A stretch of 64,000 nt of DNA from Theropithecus gelada (Eukaryota; Chordata; Mammalia; Primates; Cercopithecidae). The stretch covers positions 78,055,440-78,119,439 of the forward strand of contig NC_037683.1 of the NCBI RefSeq assembly GCF_003255815.1, given 5' to 3'. The notes under the pieces were generated by a model. The model saw only the letters and a program-made list of their open reading frames with translations, was not told the origin of the DNA and searched no databases. This document shows positions 55,741-64,000 of the stretch, piece after piece (within the stretch, counting starts at the first letter, position 1; every line of letters begins with the position of its first letter). The position numbers were made by a program, and so were the translations under genes.

Positions 55741-57264
55741 TGTTAGCATTCCCACAGTGATATTTACTGGTTGGGTCCTTGCCGAAGTGAGGCTTGAATA
55801 GCTCCAACTTAAAAATAATTGCTTACCACTTCTGTGCCCTCCCATATGGTCTCCTTCTAGTTCCTAATGCAATTTTTTGAAAAAATAATTAAGATTTTGA
55901 AAAATAAAAGCACCATTCAAACACATTGTCATTCTTGCCCTAATGTTATTAATTATCAGAAAGGTAGGATTTATCAAAAGCATTTTCAACCATGTGCAGT
56001 GGCACATAGACTGGCAAGGGTCCTTAACTTAGCCTTGCAGTGAACACGCTTTGCAGCCTCATTGTGCTGGGGCTACTGCAATCCTCTGTCAGTCTCATAC
56101 TTCAAAGATTTTGTCTTCTTGTCATATTATGTTAGATAATGGGTTCCCATTTTTGATTCTGGAAATATGCTTGGTATAAATGTAGGTGTCCAAATATAAG
56201 GTAGCTTGCATTCTTTTTTCTGGCCCTCAAGTTACATTCTAAAGGCATCTCCAACAAAACACGTCTCATTCCAATTTGAAAGTATTTTGAGCCTGACAAA
56301 TTCAATCCTCAGACTGCATTCCATGAATTCATGCCACCTCCCACCCTATCCTCTTTCCCATTATTGTATTATCTGTATGTTTGTCCCCTACATTGACCTA
56401 TCAATCCCTTAGATGGAAGGCTGAGCTCTGCTCATTTTGGGGTCCCTTACTCCAGTTAAGTGTTTTGCATGGGAGTTACTCAGACAAAGCACGTGGGGGA
56501 ATAGACTGGAAAAACAATTGTTTATCTGGTCTGGTCTGCTATGACAGCTTCATGCTGAATGCTTCTTGCTTCTGTTTGCCTGGTGTAGTGGGGCAGTAGC
56601 TTTGCCCAGACCCATTAGAAGTTGAGATGATTTACCGGGTAGGGTAAAACAATGTCATACATTTTCTCCTAGTAATAAAGCTGGTCTGGCCATAATTTTT
56701 CTCAATTGGACTCTGTTTGAAAGATTCTCTGCTAGTGTTTCCTTTTTTAAGTTTTCAAGAAAGAGGTTCTCTTTCACCCCCAGCCCTACTCATCTTAGCC
56801 AGGTGCCAGAACACCACAACATGGGAATGTCTGACTCATCCTCACAAAAGTAGAACTGTATAATAGGACACATTCTTCTCTGACTAATTTCTTCTTCTCA
56901 GCACATGTTGACTCATTAGAAATTGTGAGAAGAAATTTAGCAAAAGTCATTGGCTTTTATTGCTTCCTTTGCAGAAAAGTTTTTTTTCTTTATAACACAT
57001 TAATTTGCATGCTGGGTGCCATACAATTCCACACCCGTTTTAAGAGCACCTACTAGGAAAAAGGCAAAGGGAAGTGCTTCCTTTGGAAGTCATAAAAATT
57101 AAGAAACTAGGGGGAAAATCTTAGCAGATTTTTATGGCTACAAATACAGGAATTTGGTAAGAATGAGGGAGACCTTTGAAGAAAAATAAGGGACAGACTT
57201 CCATGTAGAGGAAATCTTGCAAATGAACATTGAGCTGGGGAGTGAAGAATGGCAGGTACTTCTT
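55741..57264. other. No recognised gene or major repeat
   Basis: About 1.5 kb of unique-looking DNA. The reverse frames that overlap 55,478-55,845 arise from the old repeat edge and show no domains. Confidence 0.5.
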
Positions 57265-57281
57265 AGAACATGGAGATGGAG

Positions 57282-57682
57282 GGCTGGGTGTGATGGCTCA
57301 TACCTGGCCTGTAATCCCAGCACTTTGGGAGGCCGAGGGAAGTGGATCACCTGAGGTCAGGAGTTCAAGACCAGTCTGGCCAACATGGTAAAACCCGTCT
57401 CTACTAAAAAGATACAAAATTTAGCTGGGTGTGGTGGTGTGTACCTATAGTCCCAGCTACTTGGGAGGCTGGGAAACTGCACACTGCACACGGTTGAAAA
57501 TGTTTTTGATAAGTCCTACCTCTCTGGTAATTAATAATATAAGGGCAACATTAGAGGTGGGAGAATCATTTGAACCCAGGAGGCAGAGGTTGCAGTGAGC
57601 CGAGATGGTGCCATTGCACTCCAGCCTGGGCAACAAAGTGAGACTCCATCTCAAATAAATAGATTAACTAATTAATTAAAAA
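57282..57682 (+). mobile_element. Alu, plus strand, with an 83-bp foreign insertion
   Basis: Starts GGCTGGGTGTGATGGCTCAT and ends in an (AATA/ATTA)-rich tail. AGAACATGGAGATGGA at 57,265-57,280 and 57,683-57,698 is a perfect 16-base target duplication, so the outer boundaries are secure. Inside, the right monomer breaks after CTACTTGGGAGGCT and resumes at GAGGTGGGAGAATCATTTGA. Confidence 0.95.
57471..57553. other. Non-Alu segment of 83 bp inside the Alu
   Basis: GGGAAACTGCACACTGCACA ... TAATATAAGGGCAACATTA is not Alu sequence, has no A tail and no flanking duplication that I can see. The Alu continues almost without loss on the right. Confidence 0.9.
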
Positions 57683-57698
57683 AGAACATGGAGATGGA

Positions 57699-58023
57699 AT
57701 AAGGATGTTTGCTCCTCAGTGGTCTCTTTCAGGGTGCTGCAGAATGAAGGCATTCTTCCTCATCTCAAAGGCAACAATTCTGGTCATTGATCTGTTTTCT
57801 CATAATTTTGATAACTTATTGTCTGTTGTGTTTTGCTTCTAAGATAGGACAGGTGTTCCCAGTAGGGGTAGAGGCAGGATTATGGAAACTTTTTCCTCAG
57901 GGTTCACTCATCTCTTTAAGGTTCATTTCAAATTCTACTTATTTTTTGAATATCTCTCAGATTACTCCAAAAAGTCTCTCTTTCCTACAGGTATTCCCAT
58001 GGTGTTTTTTTAAATCTCTGATG
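57699..58023. other. No recognised feature
   Basis: Unique sequence. Confidence 0.5.
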
Positions 58024-58720
58024 TTTATTGTCATACAATAGCCATCCCCAAGTTGATGGCTTAAAGGAAAAACATTTTCTTGCTCATTATTCTGTGTGTC
58101 AGGAATTTAAGCAGGGCTCAGCAGGGACGGCTTATTTCTGCTCTGCAAGGTAACGGGTGGGAGTGGCTCCACTGGGATTGGAGGATCCAAGATATCTTTT
58201 TTTTTTTTTTTTTTTTTTTGAGACGGAATCTTGCTCTGTCACCCAGGCTGGAGTGCAGTGACGCGATCTTGGCTCACTGCAAGCTCTGCCTCCTGGGTCC
58301 AGGCCATTCTCCTGCCTCAGTCTCCCGAGTAGCTGGGACTACAGGCGCCCGCCACCACATCCGGCTAATTATTTGCATTTTTAGTTGATCCCATGTCTGG
58401 TGCCTCAGCTGGAGAGGCTGTGATCTTTGGAGGATGGCAAAGAATCACTTTCTAGAAGGGTAGTTCAACTTCTTTTCAGAGTAACTCAAGACCCCAACAG
58501 AGTAAAACTGGAAGTTCTTAGGTCTCTTAAGAAGTAGGTACTGAACTGACATGGTGGCACTTCCATGGCATCCTATGGGCCAAAACAAGTCACATGGACA
58601 GCCTAGATTCAAAGAGAGGAGAAATGGATATGACATCTTGATGGAAGGAGTGCCATGCCCAGATGGGGAAAAATAAATTGTTAGTGGCCATCTTTGCTGA
58701 CAGCCCACTACAACTTCTTT
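58024..58720 (+). repeat. Old interspersed repeat, family unassigned, split by an Alu
   Basis: TTATTCTGTGTGTCAGGAAT, TTAAGCAGGGCTCAGCAGGG and ATTGGAGGATCCAAGATATC lie left of the Alu. GGGCCAAAACAAGTCACATG, CCTAGATTCAAAGAGAGGAG and GATGGAAGGAGTGCCATGCC lie right. All belong, in order, to a common old mammalian repeat I recall but cannot name. Confidence 0.5.
58197..58386 (-). mobile_element. Alu (AluY-like), minus strand, lacking its 5' half
   Basis: T run of 23, then GAGACGGAATCTTGCTCTGT and GACTACAGGCGCCCGCCACC, stopping at TTGCATTTTTAGT. The left monomer is absent, either by 5' truncation at insertion or a later deletion. Confidence 0.93.
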
Positions 58721-58904
58721 TGTGTCTCTGTGATACTCTTGTTCCTAATATTCTCTTATTATTTGTCAGCCTACACTATCATTCTGTGAGCTTCTCAAAA
58801 GGCAAAGTCAAAGTCGTATCCTTTGCAGTGTCCTGCCAACAGTAGGGTCTCAAAGACTATTTGGATAAACAAACAGATTTGTATAGACTGGGGACAGAAA
58901 GTGG

Positions 58905-59090
58905 GGGAATATCTTGCAGAGAGCATTGACTTTGGAATCAGATGATGTGGGTCTAATTCCCAAATTTTGCATATATCTATGAGCTCTAAAAGTGCTTTTA
59001 CTTTTTATTTCTATTTCCTCAAGTGTAAATAGAGGTGATGCTACACAGCTCATAAAGGGATTGTTAACAGTAAACAAGTTATTGTTTGTA
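58905..59090 (+). mobile_element. MIR, plus strand
   Basis: GAGCATTGACTTTGGAATCA, GATGATGTGGGTCTAATTCC and TATTTCCTCAAGTGTAAATA follow the MIR core. Confidence 0.75.
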
Positions 59091-60555
59091 GAAGTGCCTC
59101 ATCCATGCGGCAAGGTTGGGGGAATGAGTCTTGTTCTCAACTTTTGCTTAAGTCCTCTCTGTTCTCCTTAAATGTTCAGACACATTTCAACATGGTTTTT
59201 GACACATTTGAGGGAAAAAGCTTTCTCAGTAAGTGGTTAAGAGTAGAATAATATTTTAAACACAACCCAGGATATAATCACATTAGAAATAAATGGTGTA
59301 ATTGGCACTTAGCAGAGATGCTGAGGAAAGACACTGCGGCATTCTCATTAAGCCCTCAGGCATGAATGCACATATGGATATCAAATTAAGGGTCCAGTTG
59401 TGCCAGCGGTCATTGTTTTTTAGGAGTAGCTCTCATGTCCATGGCTGACATATCTTTCAGAAAACTGTCTATGATCTGTCCATAGATTACCCTAGCAAAC
59501 CATAACTAATGAACATGCACTAGAGGACAAAAGAAGGAAATAGGCAGATGCTTAATATAATGGCCTTCGCATGACAAAGAGCAGAGAGCCATCTCTCCCT
59601 GACTAATTTTCAGTCAATCTCCTGCACAAAACTGAGGACAAATAGCAATTACTCACATTTCTGTAGTGTAGTAGTTCTCAACATTCTCAGTCTGAGCTCT
59701 CCCTCCAGAGAGTATATATTTTGTGTTGGCCCTTTCACTACTCTGAAATTTACTTCATAGATAAAATAGTTTATCTATAAGCATAAGTTCAAAAACACCC
59801 ATATAATGCTTTAAATGTACTATAAAGACAATGAAGAGAAAGGTGATCTATAATCAAATAACGTGTTTCAATATGTATGTAGGTACAACTACACTAAAGA
59901 GAATAATAAAGTAGTCAAATGCTTACATATACTTAAAATTTGTAAAGTTTGAAATTAAGGTAATATTCAACCAGTATCACTCTATTTAAATTTTTCATGT
60001 GCTTAAAACAAGGGTAATATAAATACATATATGTGTGTATTTATGCATGTATGTAAATACATAGATATGTGTAGATATGAATATGTGTACGTTTATATAT
60101 AAATAAACAAGTTCATAAATCACTGTGAATACTAGTTACAAACAAAAATTGAAACAGGTGTGTTACATTTGTGACTCAGATACCACAAGAAGCATCAATG
60201 ATGTAAATTACAAAATGACAAATAATCCTTGGAAAAGTTCTGAACAAAACTAAATTCTGTATTCTTTCAATTTACATGGGAATTTTCATCTGGAAAACTC
60301 AGTGCATGTTACAGTCATGCAAAACTATTTGCTGTTTATATGTTAAACCAAGTAATAGTCTATGCTTGGATTATTAGAAACAAGTTCTTCACTTATCAGA
60401 ATGCCTAGCTTCTCAAATTGAAATATCCTTGACTTTAGAAAATTCACTTGAGGCAGGACAATTCTTCATCATACAGGATTGTCTGCCCCTTGCAAGGTGT
60501 AGAGCACCTCTTATCCCCACCAATGGAATGCTCCCTAAACCATGGGTGTCCAAAA
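59091..60555. other. No recognised gene or major repeat
   Basis: AT-rich unique DNA with a (TATG/TACA)-rich low-complexity patch at about 60,018-60,112. Confidence 0.5.
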
Positions 60556-60560
60556 GCATT

Positions 60561-60926
60561 TGTATTAGTCTGTTCTCACTCTGCTAATAAGGACATACCT
60601 TAGACTGGGTAATTTATAAAGGAAAGAGGTTTAATGGACTTACGATTCCACATGGCTGGGGAGACCTCAAAATCATGGTGGAAGGCAAAGGAGAAGCAAT
60701 GGCAAGTCTTACATGGCAGCAGGCAAGAGAGTATATAGAGGGGAACTCCCCTTTATAAAACCATTGGATCTCATGAGATGTATTCACCATTACAAGAACA
60801 GCATGATCATGGGAAAAACCCACCCCCATGATTCAATTTCCTCCCACCAGGTCCCTCCCATGAAACATGGAGATTATTACAATTCAAGGTGAGATTTGGT
60901 TTGAGACACAGAGCCAAACTATATCA
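60561..60926 (-). mobile_element. Solo MaLR LTR (THE1/MST-type), minus strand
   Basis: TGTATTAGTCTGTTCTCACT at the left, GAGCCAAACTATATCA at the right, 366 bp. TGGGTAATTTATAAAGGAAA, CACATGGCTGGGGAGACCTC and CCATGATTCAATTTCCTCCC lie inside. GCATT at 60,556-60,560 and 60,927-60,931 is a perfect 5-bp duplication with no internal sequence, the signature of LTR-LTR recombination. Confidence 0.96.
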
Positions 60927-61004
60927 GCATTGTAACCATCCGTATCAGTGCTGCACAGGTTGAAATCGTCAAATTTTGTATGGTTAGTTTCTAAAATGGC
61001 TCCC

Positions 61005-61110
61005 TCTTAAGTGATATTGTCTCATTGGATCATCACAATGAGAGATACAATTATTTTCAACTTTTGTCAATAAGGATAGAGGCTCACAGAGGTTAAATGG
61101 CTCCCCACAT
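61005..61110 (-). mobile_element. MIR fragment, reverse
   Basis: ATTGTCTCATTGGATCATCA, then GGATAGAGGCTCACAGAGGT and TAAATGGCTCCCC follow reverse MIR. Confidence 0.65.
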
Positions 61111-61239
61111 ATTGTAAACAATAGTGTTGACCCATATATATTGTACTTGATTTAGGATTTGCCCTCATGCTCACGTTTTATGTGAACATGAAGGTTGGGG
61201 GAGGAAGAAATGAGTAGGTGGAGAACAGAGGATGTTTAG

Positions 61240-61545
61240 GGCAGTAAAACTACTCTGTATGATACTGTAATAATGGATACATGTCATTATACATTTTCCA
61301 AACCCATAGAAGGTAAGAATGCCAAGAATCAATCCTAATGTAAACTATGGATTTGGGTTGGTTATGATGCATCAATGTAGGTTCATCAATTGTAGCAAAT
61401 GTACCACTCTGGTGAGGGATGTTAATAACTGGGGAGGCTGTGGTTTTGTGGGAGCAGGGGAGATATGGGAAATCTCTGTACCTTCCTCTCAATTTTGCTG
61501 TGAACCTAAAACTCCTCTGAAAAATAAAGGCTATTTAGAAAAAGA
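61240..61545 (+). mobile_element. L1M 3' end, plus strand
   Basis: GGGCAGTAAAACTACTCTGT, ATGGATACATGTCATTATAC, CAATGTAGGTTCATCAATTG, GTACCACTCTGGTGAGGGAT and TGTGAACCTAAAACTCCTCT form a well-preserved L1M terminus ending in AAAATAAAGGCTA. Open frames on both strands lie inside it and are not genes. Confidence 0.9.
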
Positions 61546-61829
61546 ATAAGAAGGCCTGTTTCCATCAGTGTGGGAGTCTTTTCAAACGGTGTTGAGGGAC
61601 TATATTAAGGGCTGCAGAGTCAGCACTGCAGAGGTTAGGGTTTGCTGACTCACAGAGCAGGGATGTAGTTCTCTGTCCAGCTATGACTTCTGGCTTTTCT
61701 TCATCTGGTCTCTTCGTTTTTGCTTACCTGCTGGAAATGGTTGGGGCTGCTCTGAGTTTACAGCGGTTAAGGAGGAAAAATGACTTGATTGCAAGATGCC
61801 TTAAGCTAATTACATGAATTACACTAGTT
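61546..61829. other. No recognised feature
   Basis: Unique sequence. Confidence 0.5.
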
Positions 61830-61925
61830 GACATTACACTAGTTGATATAGGCTAAATGCTTGGAATAGTGCCTCACATGCAAAAAGTCCATAAAGTTAG
61901 TTTAATAAGTGTTATCTATTACTAC
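61830..61925 (+). mobile_element. MIR 3' tail
   Basis: AATGCTTGGAATAGTGCCTC followed by ACATGCAAAAAGTCCATAAA and AATAAGTGTTATCTATTACT match the MIR 3' end. Confidence 0.6.
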
Positions 61926-62029
61926 CAAAACCTTTGAGAAAAGACATAGGTCTATGACAATGGTGGCAGACATGGTGATAAATAGCTTTCTTGTGTGATC
62001 AAATTTAGTTTCAACATCTTTGTTTTGAT

Positions 62030-62190
62030 CACCTACTATTTACAAGTCTCTGTACTAGGGCATTCTTTGAATAGAATCCAGTCTTTGCCCTGAAGGGCCT
62101 TATTAGTAGTGCTGGGGAGAAGAGTTGAGGTGAGGAAGAATGAACAACACAAATAAAACATACAGAAAGATAAATGTCTTGAGAGGCAGA
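62030..62190 (+). repeat. Old interspersed repeat, unnamed family, copy E (partial)
   Basis: CACCTACTATTTACAAGTCT, AATCCAGTCTTTGCCCTGAA and GGGCCTTATTAGTAGTGCTG match the opening of copies A-D. Confidence 0.4.
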
Positions 62191-62431
62191 AACACAATAT
62201 TTATAAGGCATTAGGACTTCCAGCTTCTGCTAATAGCAAGGATCAAAAACAGGAAGAAATCGCATTTATCTAGAAATAAAGAAAAGTTGAGGTGACTCTG
62301 AAGGATGGTATTTGAAAGTGGAATTGGAGGAGAGACCCAGAAGGATTAAGAATTACAGGAGGAAATTGCTGCATCAACAAAACCACCAGGAGGCTTTGGG
62401 AACACATTCACCAGTGGAATTAGAAATAGAG

Positions 62432-62575
62432 TTGCTGTTCCCAAACCGGCTAAACATGAGGATCACCTGGGGAGCTTTAAAAATAGAGATTCCTAGCACC
62501 CAGCCAGCCTTACTGAATCATAACCTCCAAGAGTAGGTCTAGAAACTTGTATTCTTTTATAAACTTCTCAAAGAA
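62432..62575 (+). mobile_element. MER5/MER58-type hAT MITE
   Basis: CTAAACATGAGGATCACCTG, GGGAGCTTTAAAAATAGAGA and GAATCATAACCTCCAAGAGT follow the short Charlie-type MITEs; the exact family is unclear. Confidence 0.6.
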
Positions 62576-62578
62576 ATT

Positions 62579-62752
62579 CTACTCATCAACCAAGTGTGGT
62601 CCTTAGACCACCAGCGGCAGCTCCTGTGTGCATTTAGGAAATCCAGGCTCTTAGACCTACTGCAGCAGAAGCTGTGGGACTGGGGACCAGCAATCTGTGT
62701 TTTAACAAGCCCTGCAGATGACTCTGAAGCACATTAAGTTTGAGAACCACTG
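62579..62752 (-). mobile_element. MER20-type hAT MITE, reverse
   Basis: AAGTGTGGTCCTTAGACCAC at the left; AGCAATCTGTGTTTTAACAA and TTTGAGAACCACTG at the right form a clean MER20 terminus. Confidence 0.85.
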
Positions 62753-62989
62753 GACAGGTGCAGAGTAGAAAAATGTCTGTCGTCAACTGTCATCTTGGCA
62801 GTAAGGGAGTTAATGAATAAATAGGCGACAGAAAAGTGGAGACATGAGATATTGACACAACCTTTTAACCATTTTTTTTTCCTTCCCCTTGCCCCAAGAA
62901 CTTTAGTAGTGAAGAGTATGGAAAAACATAAGGTGGAATTCTTCCTCTCCATTTAATTATTGTAGAACAACTATAACATTAACAATGCT

Positions 62990-63180
62990 AGCTACTTCCA
63001 GTATATTTTTCTCCAAGTCTCATAACAACCTGAGAGGGAGGTTGATATTATCTCTATTCTACCCATGAGAAAACTGTCTCAGATATTTTAAATAATTCGC
63101 CCAAGGTCATACGGTTAATAAGTAGCTGACCTGAGATGTGAATCTAAAGGTTTTTCACACTATGCTGAGCTGCCTCTCCT
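62990..63180 (-). mobile_element. MIR, reverse
   Basis: TCTCATAACAACCTGAGAGG, CCCATGAGAAAACTGTCTCA, CGCCCAAGGTCATACGGTTA and ACACTATGCTGAGCTGCCTC follow reverse MIR. Confidence 0.85.
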
Positions 63181-63214
63181 CTGATCTTTCTTTGATCAGG
63201 ACACTAGATTTGGC

Positions 63215-63375
63215 GGAGAATTCAGAGACAAATGCCAATCTCCTAATTTTGGACACCGAAATCTAAGGCCTAGATGTGTAAAGTGAATTACTTCAAATTA
63301 CCAGGCAGATGGGAGGCAGAGATAGGGTTAGAAGCCAGAGAGAGTGTCTATATTCCAACCTAGGGCTCTTCCCAA
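63215..63375 (-). mobile_element. Possible second MIR-like fragment, reverse
   Basis: AAGGCCTAGATGTGTAAAGT, GAATTACTTCAAATTACCAG and GTTAGAAGCCAGAGAGAGTG have the order of reverse MIR3 but are heavily changed. Confidence 0.4.
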
Positions 63376-64000
63376 TATGCGATGTTGAAGTTCATTCTCA
63401 AACCGCTGGGACACTTGTTACATAATGTTTAAATTTATGTAGGAATGTGACTAATCCACATTCTTTGGTATTTGATCAGATGTAGAATATAAATGAGGCA
63501 AGCACGTAATTGAAAAACTCAAGAAGTGGGAAGGCTGAGGAGTCCTCTGATACAGAACAACAATGAAATGCAGGCTGCATGAATATTTTTCAAGCTGTTA
63601 TGGCTAGGAACTACAGTTTACTACCTCTGCCGAGATTGGTTCATATTACAGCTAAACAATTGCAGAGTTATGTGGCATCTATGTCTGACTAGTAGAGGAT
63701 TTGGTAATTACTAATCTTCCTAACTAATACCTTCATGTGTGAATCAAGCAAAAATTAAATATTTGCTGTATTCCTACCCGTCTCCAAACAACTGTCTGAG
63801 TTGTTCAGCAAAGCAGTGATCAAAGCAATCTGTTCATCATTTCAGATTTTCTCTTTTAAAAAGTCATTATTTAAAATTTATTTTTTTGCTATAGAAAAGA
63901 TAGCAAAGATAGCAATGAATAGAATTTCCTTTCTTAAGAAGCACCTGTCATTTGAAGAAGCACAAAGACCGTAGAAGGAAAATACATATTTTTAGTCATA
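63376..64000. other. No recognised feature
   Basis: AT-rich unique sequence to the window edge. Confidence 0.5.

Noticed and set aside
58080..58388. 102-codon plus frame
   Set aside because: It is formed by an old repeat and a truncated antisense Alu.
1..64000. CRISPR arrays, operons, phage or plasmid features
   Set aside because: Repeat content, codon patterns and composition are those of a primate nuclear genome; no array of spaced direct repeats was seen.
1..64000. tRNA, snRNA, Y RNA, 7SK or 5S genes
   Set aside because: I looked for typical internal promoter and start motifs and found none outside MIR and Alu sequence, but a covariance-model scan would be needed to exclude decayed copies.

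Overview
The window is ordinary-looking primate nuclear DNA: AT-rich, with no open reading frame that behaves like a host gene, and built from layers of interspersed repeats (Alu, L1, L2, MIR, THE1/MST/MLT1 LTR elements, Tigger/mariner and hAT MITEs). Alu, THE1 and MADE1-type elements restrict it to primates. The Alu copy to the right of the assembly gap at 15,556-15,687 carries changes I associate with Old World monkey AluYR-type copies, so a macaque, baboon or vervet-like genome is my best guess. I saw no exon structure, tRNA, snRNA, CRISPR array or bacterial feature. I cannot tell from this sequence whether the window is intergenic or intronic.

Layout. 0-9.7 kb: a pogo/Tigger transposase remnant cut by the left edge, a Tigger-type MITE, MER5A, L2 and MIR pieces, and a reverse L1M 3' end, separated by unique sequence. 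9.7-14.3 kb: the best structure in the window, a complete THE1-type MaLR element on the plus strand (both LTRs, 5-bp target duplication) with a second complete MaLR element inserted into it on the minus strand (both LTRs, its own 5-bp duplication). 14.75-16.0 kb: a long purine tract, then an MLT1-type LTR split by two Alus pointing tail to tail across 132 N. 16-24.3 kb: MIRs, an L1ME with a second copy of the same MITE inside it, two Alus, and an L1 inserted into an older L1 with a target duplication. 24-38 kb: sparse, old repeats (L2, MIR, MER20, MLT1) and the least repeated DNA. 38.1-41.0 kb: an old plus-strand L1 with recognisable ORF2 reverse-transcriptase fragments, broken by an Alu and an LTR piece. 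42.5-44.9 kb: repeat-poor DNA rich in TAAT motifs, a candidate conserved noncoding block. 46-58.7 kb: L2, an MLT1 LTR, L1ME pieces, a MADE1 palindrome (a miR-548-type hairpin), several Alus (one holding an 83-bp foreign segment), and several copies of an old repeat family I cannot name. 58.7-64 kb: MIRs, a clean solo MaLR LTR with a perfect 5-bp duplication, an L1M 3' end and two hAT MITEs.

Nothing here is a cooperating gene system. The value of the window is its insertion history, its potential to form double-stranded RNA from inverted repeats, and a few candidate regulatory patches. Subfamily names come from remembered consensus patterns, not a database search. Boundaries are exact only where a target duplication or terminal motif is cited; elsewhere they are approximate by tens of bases.
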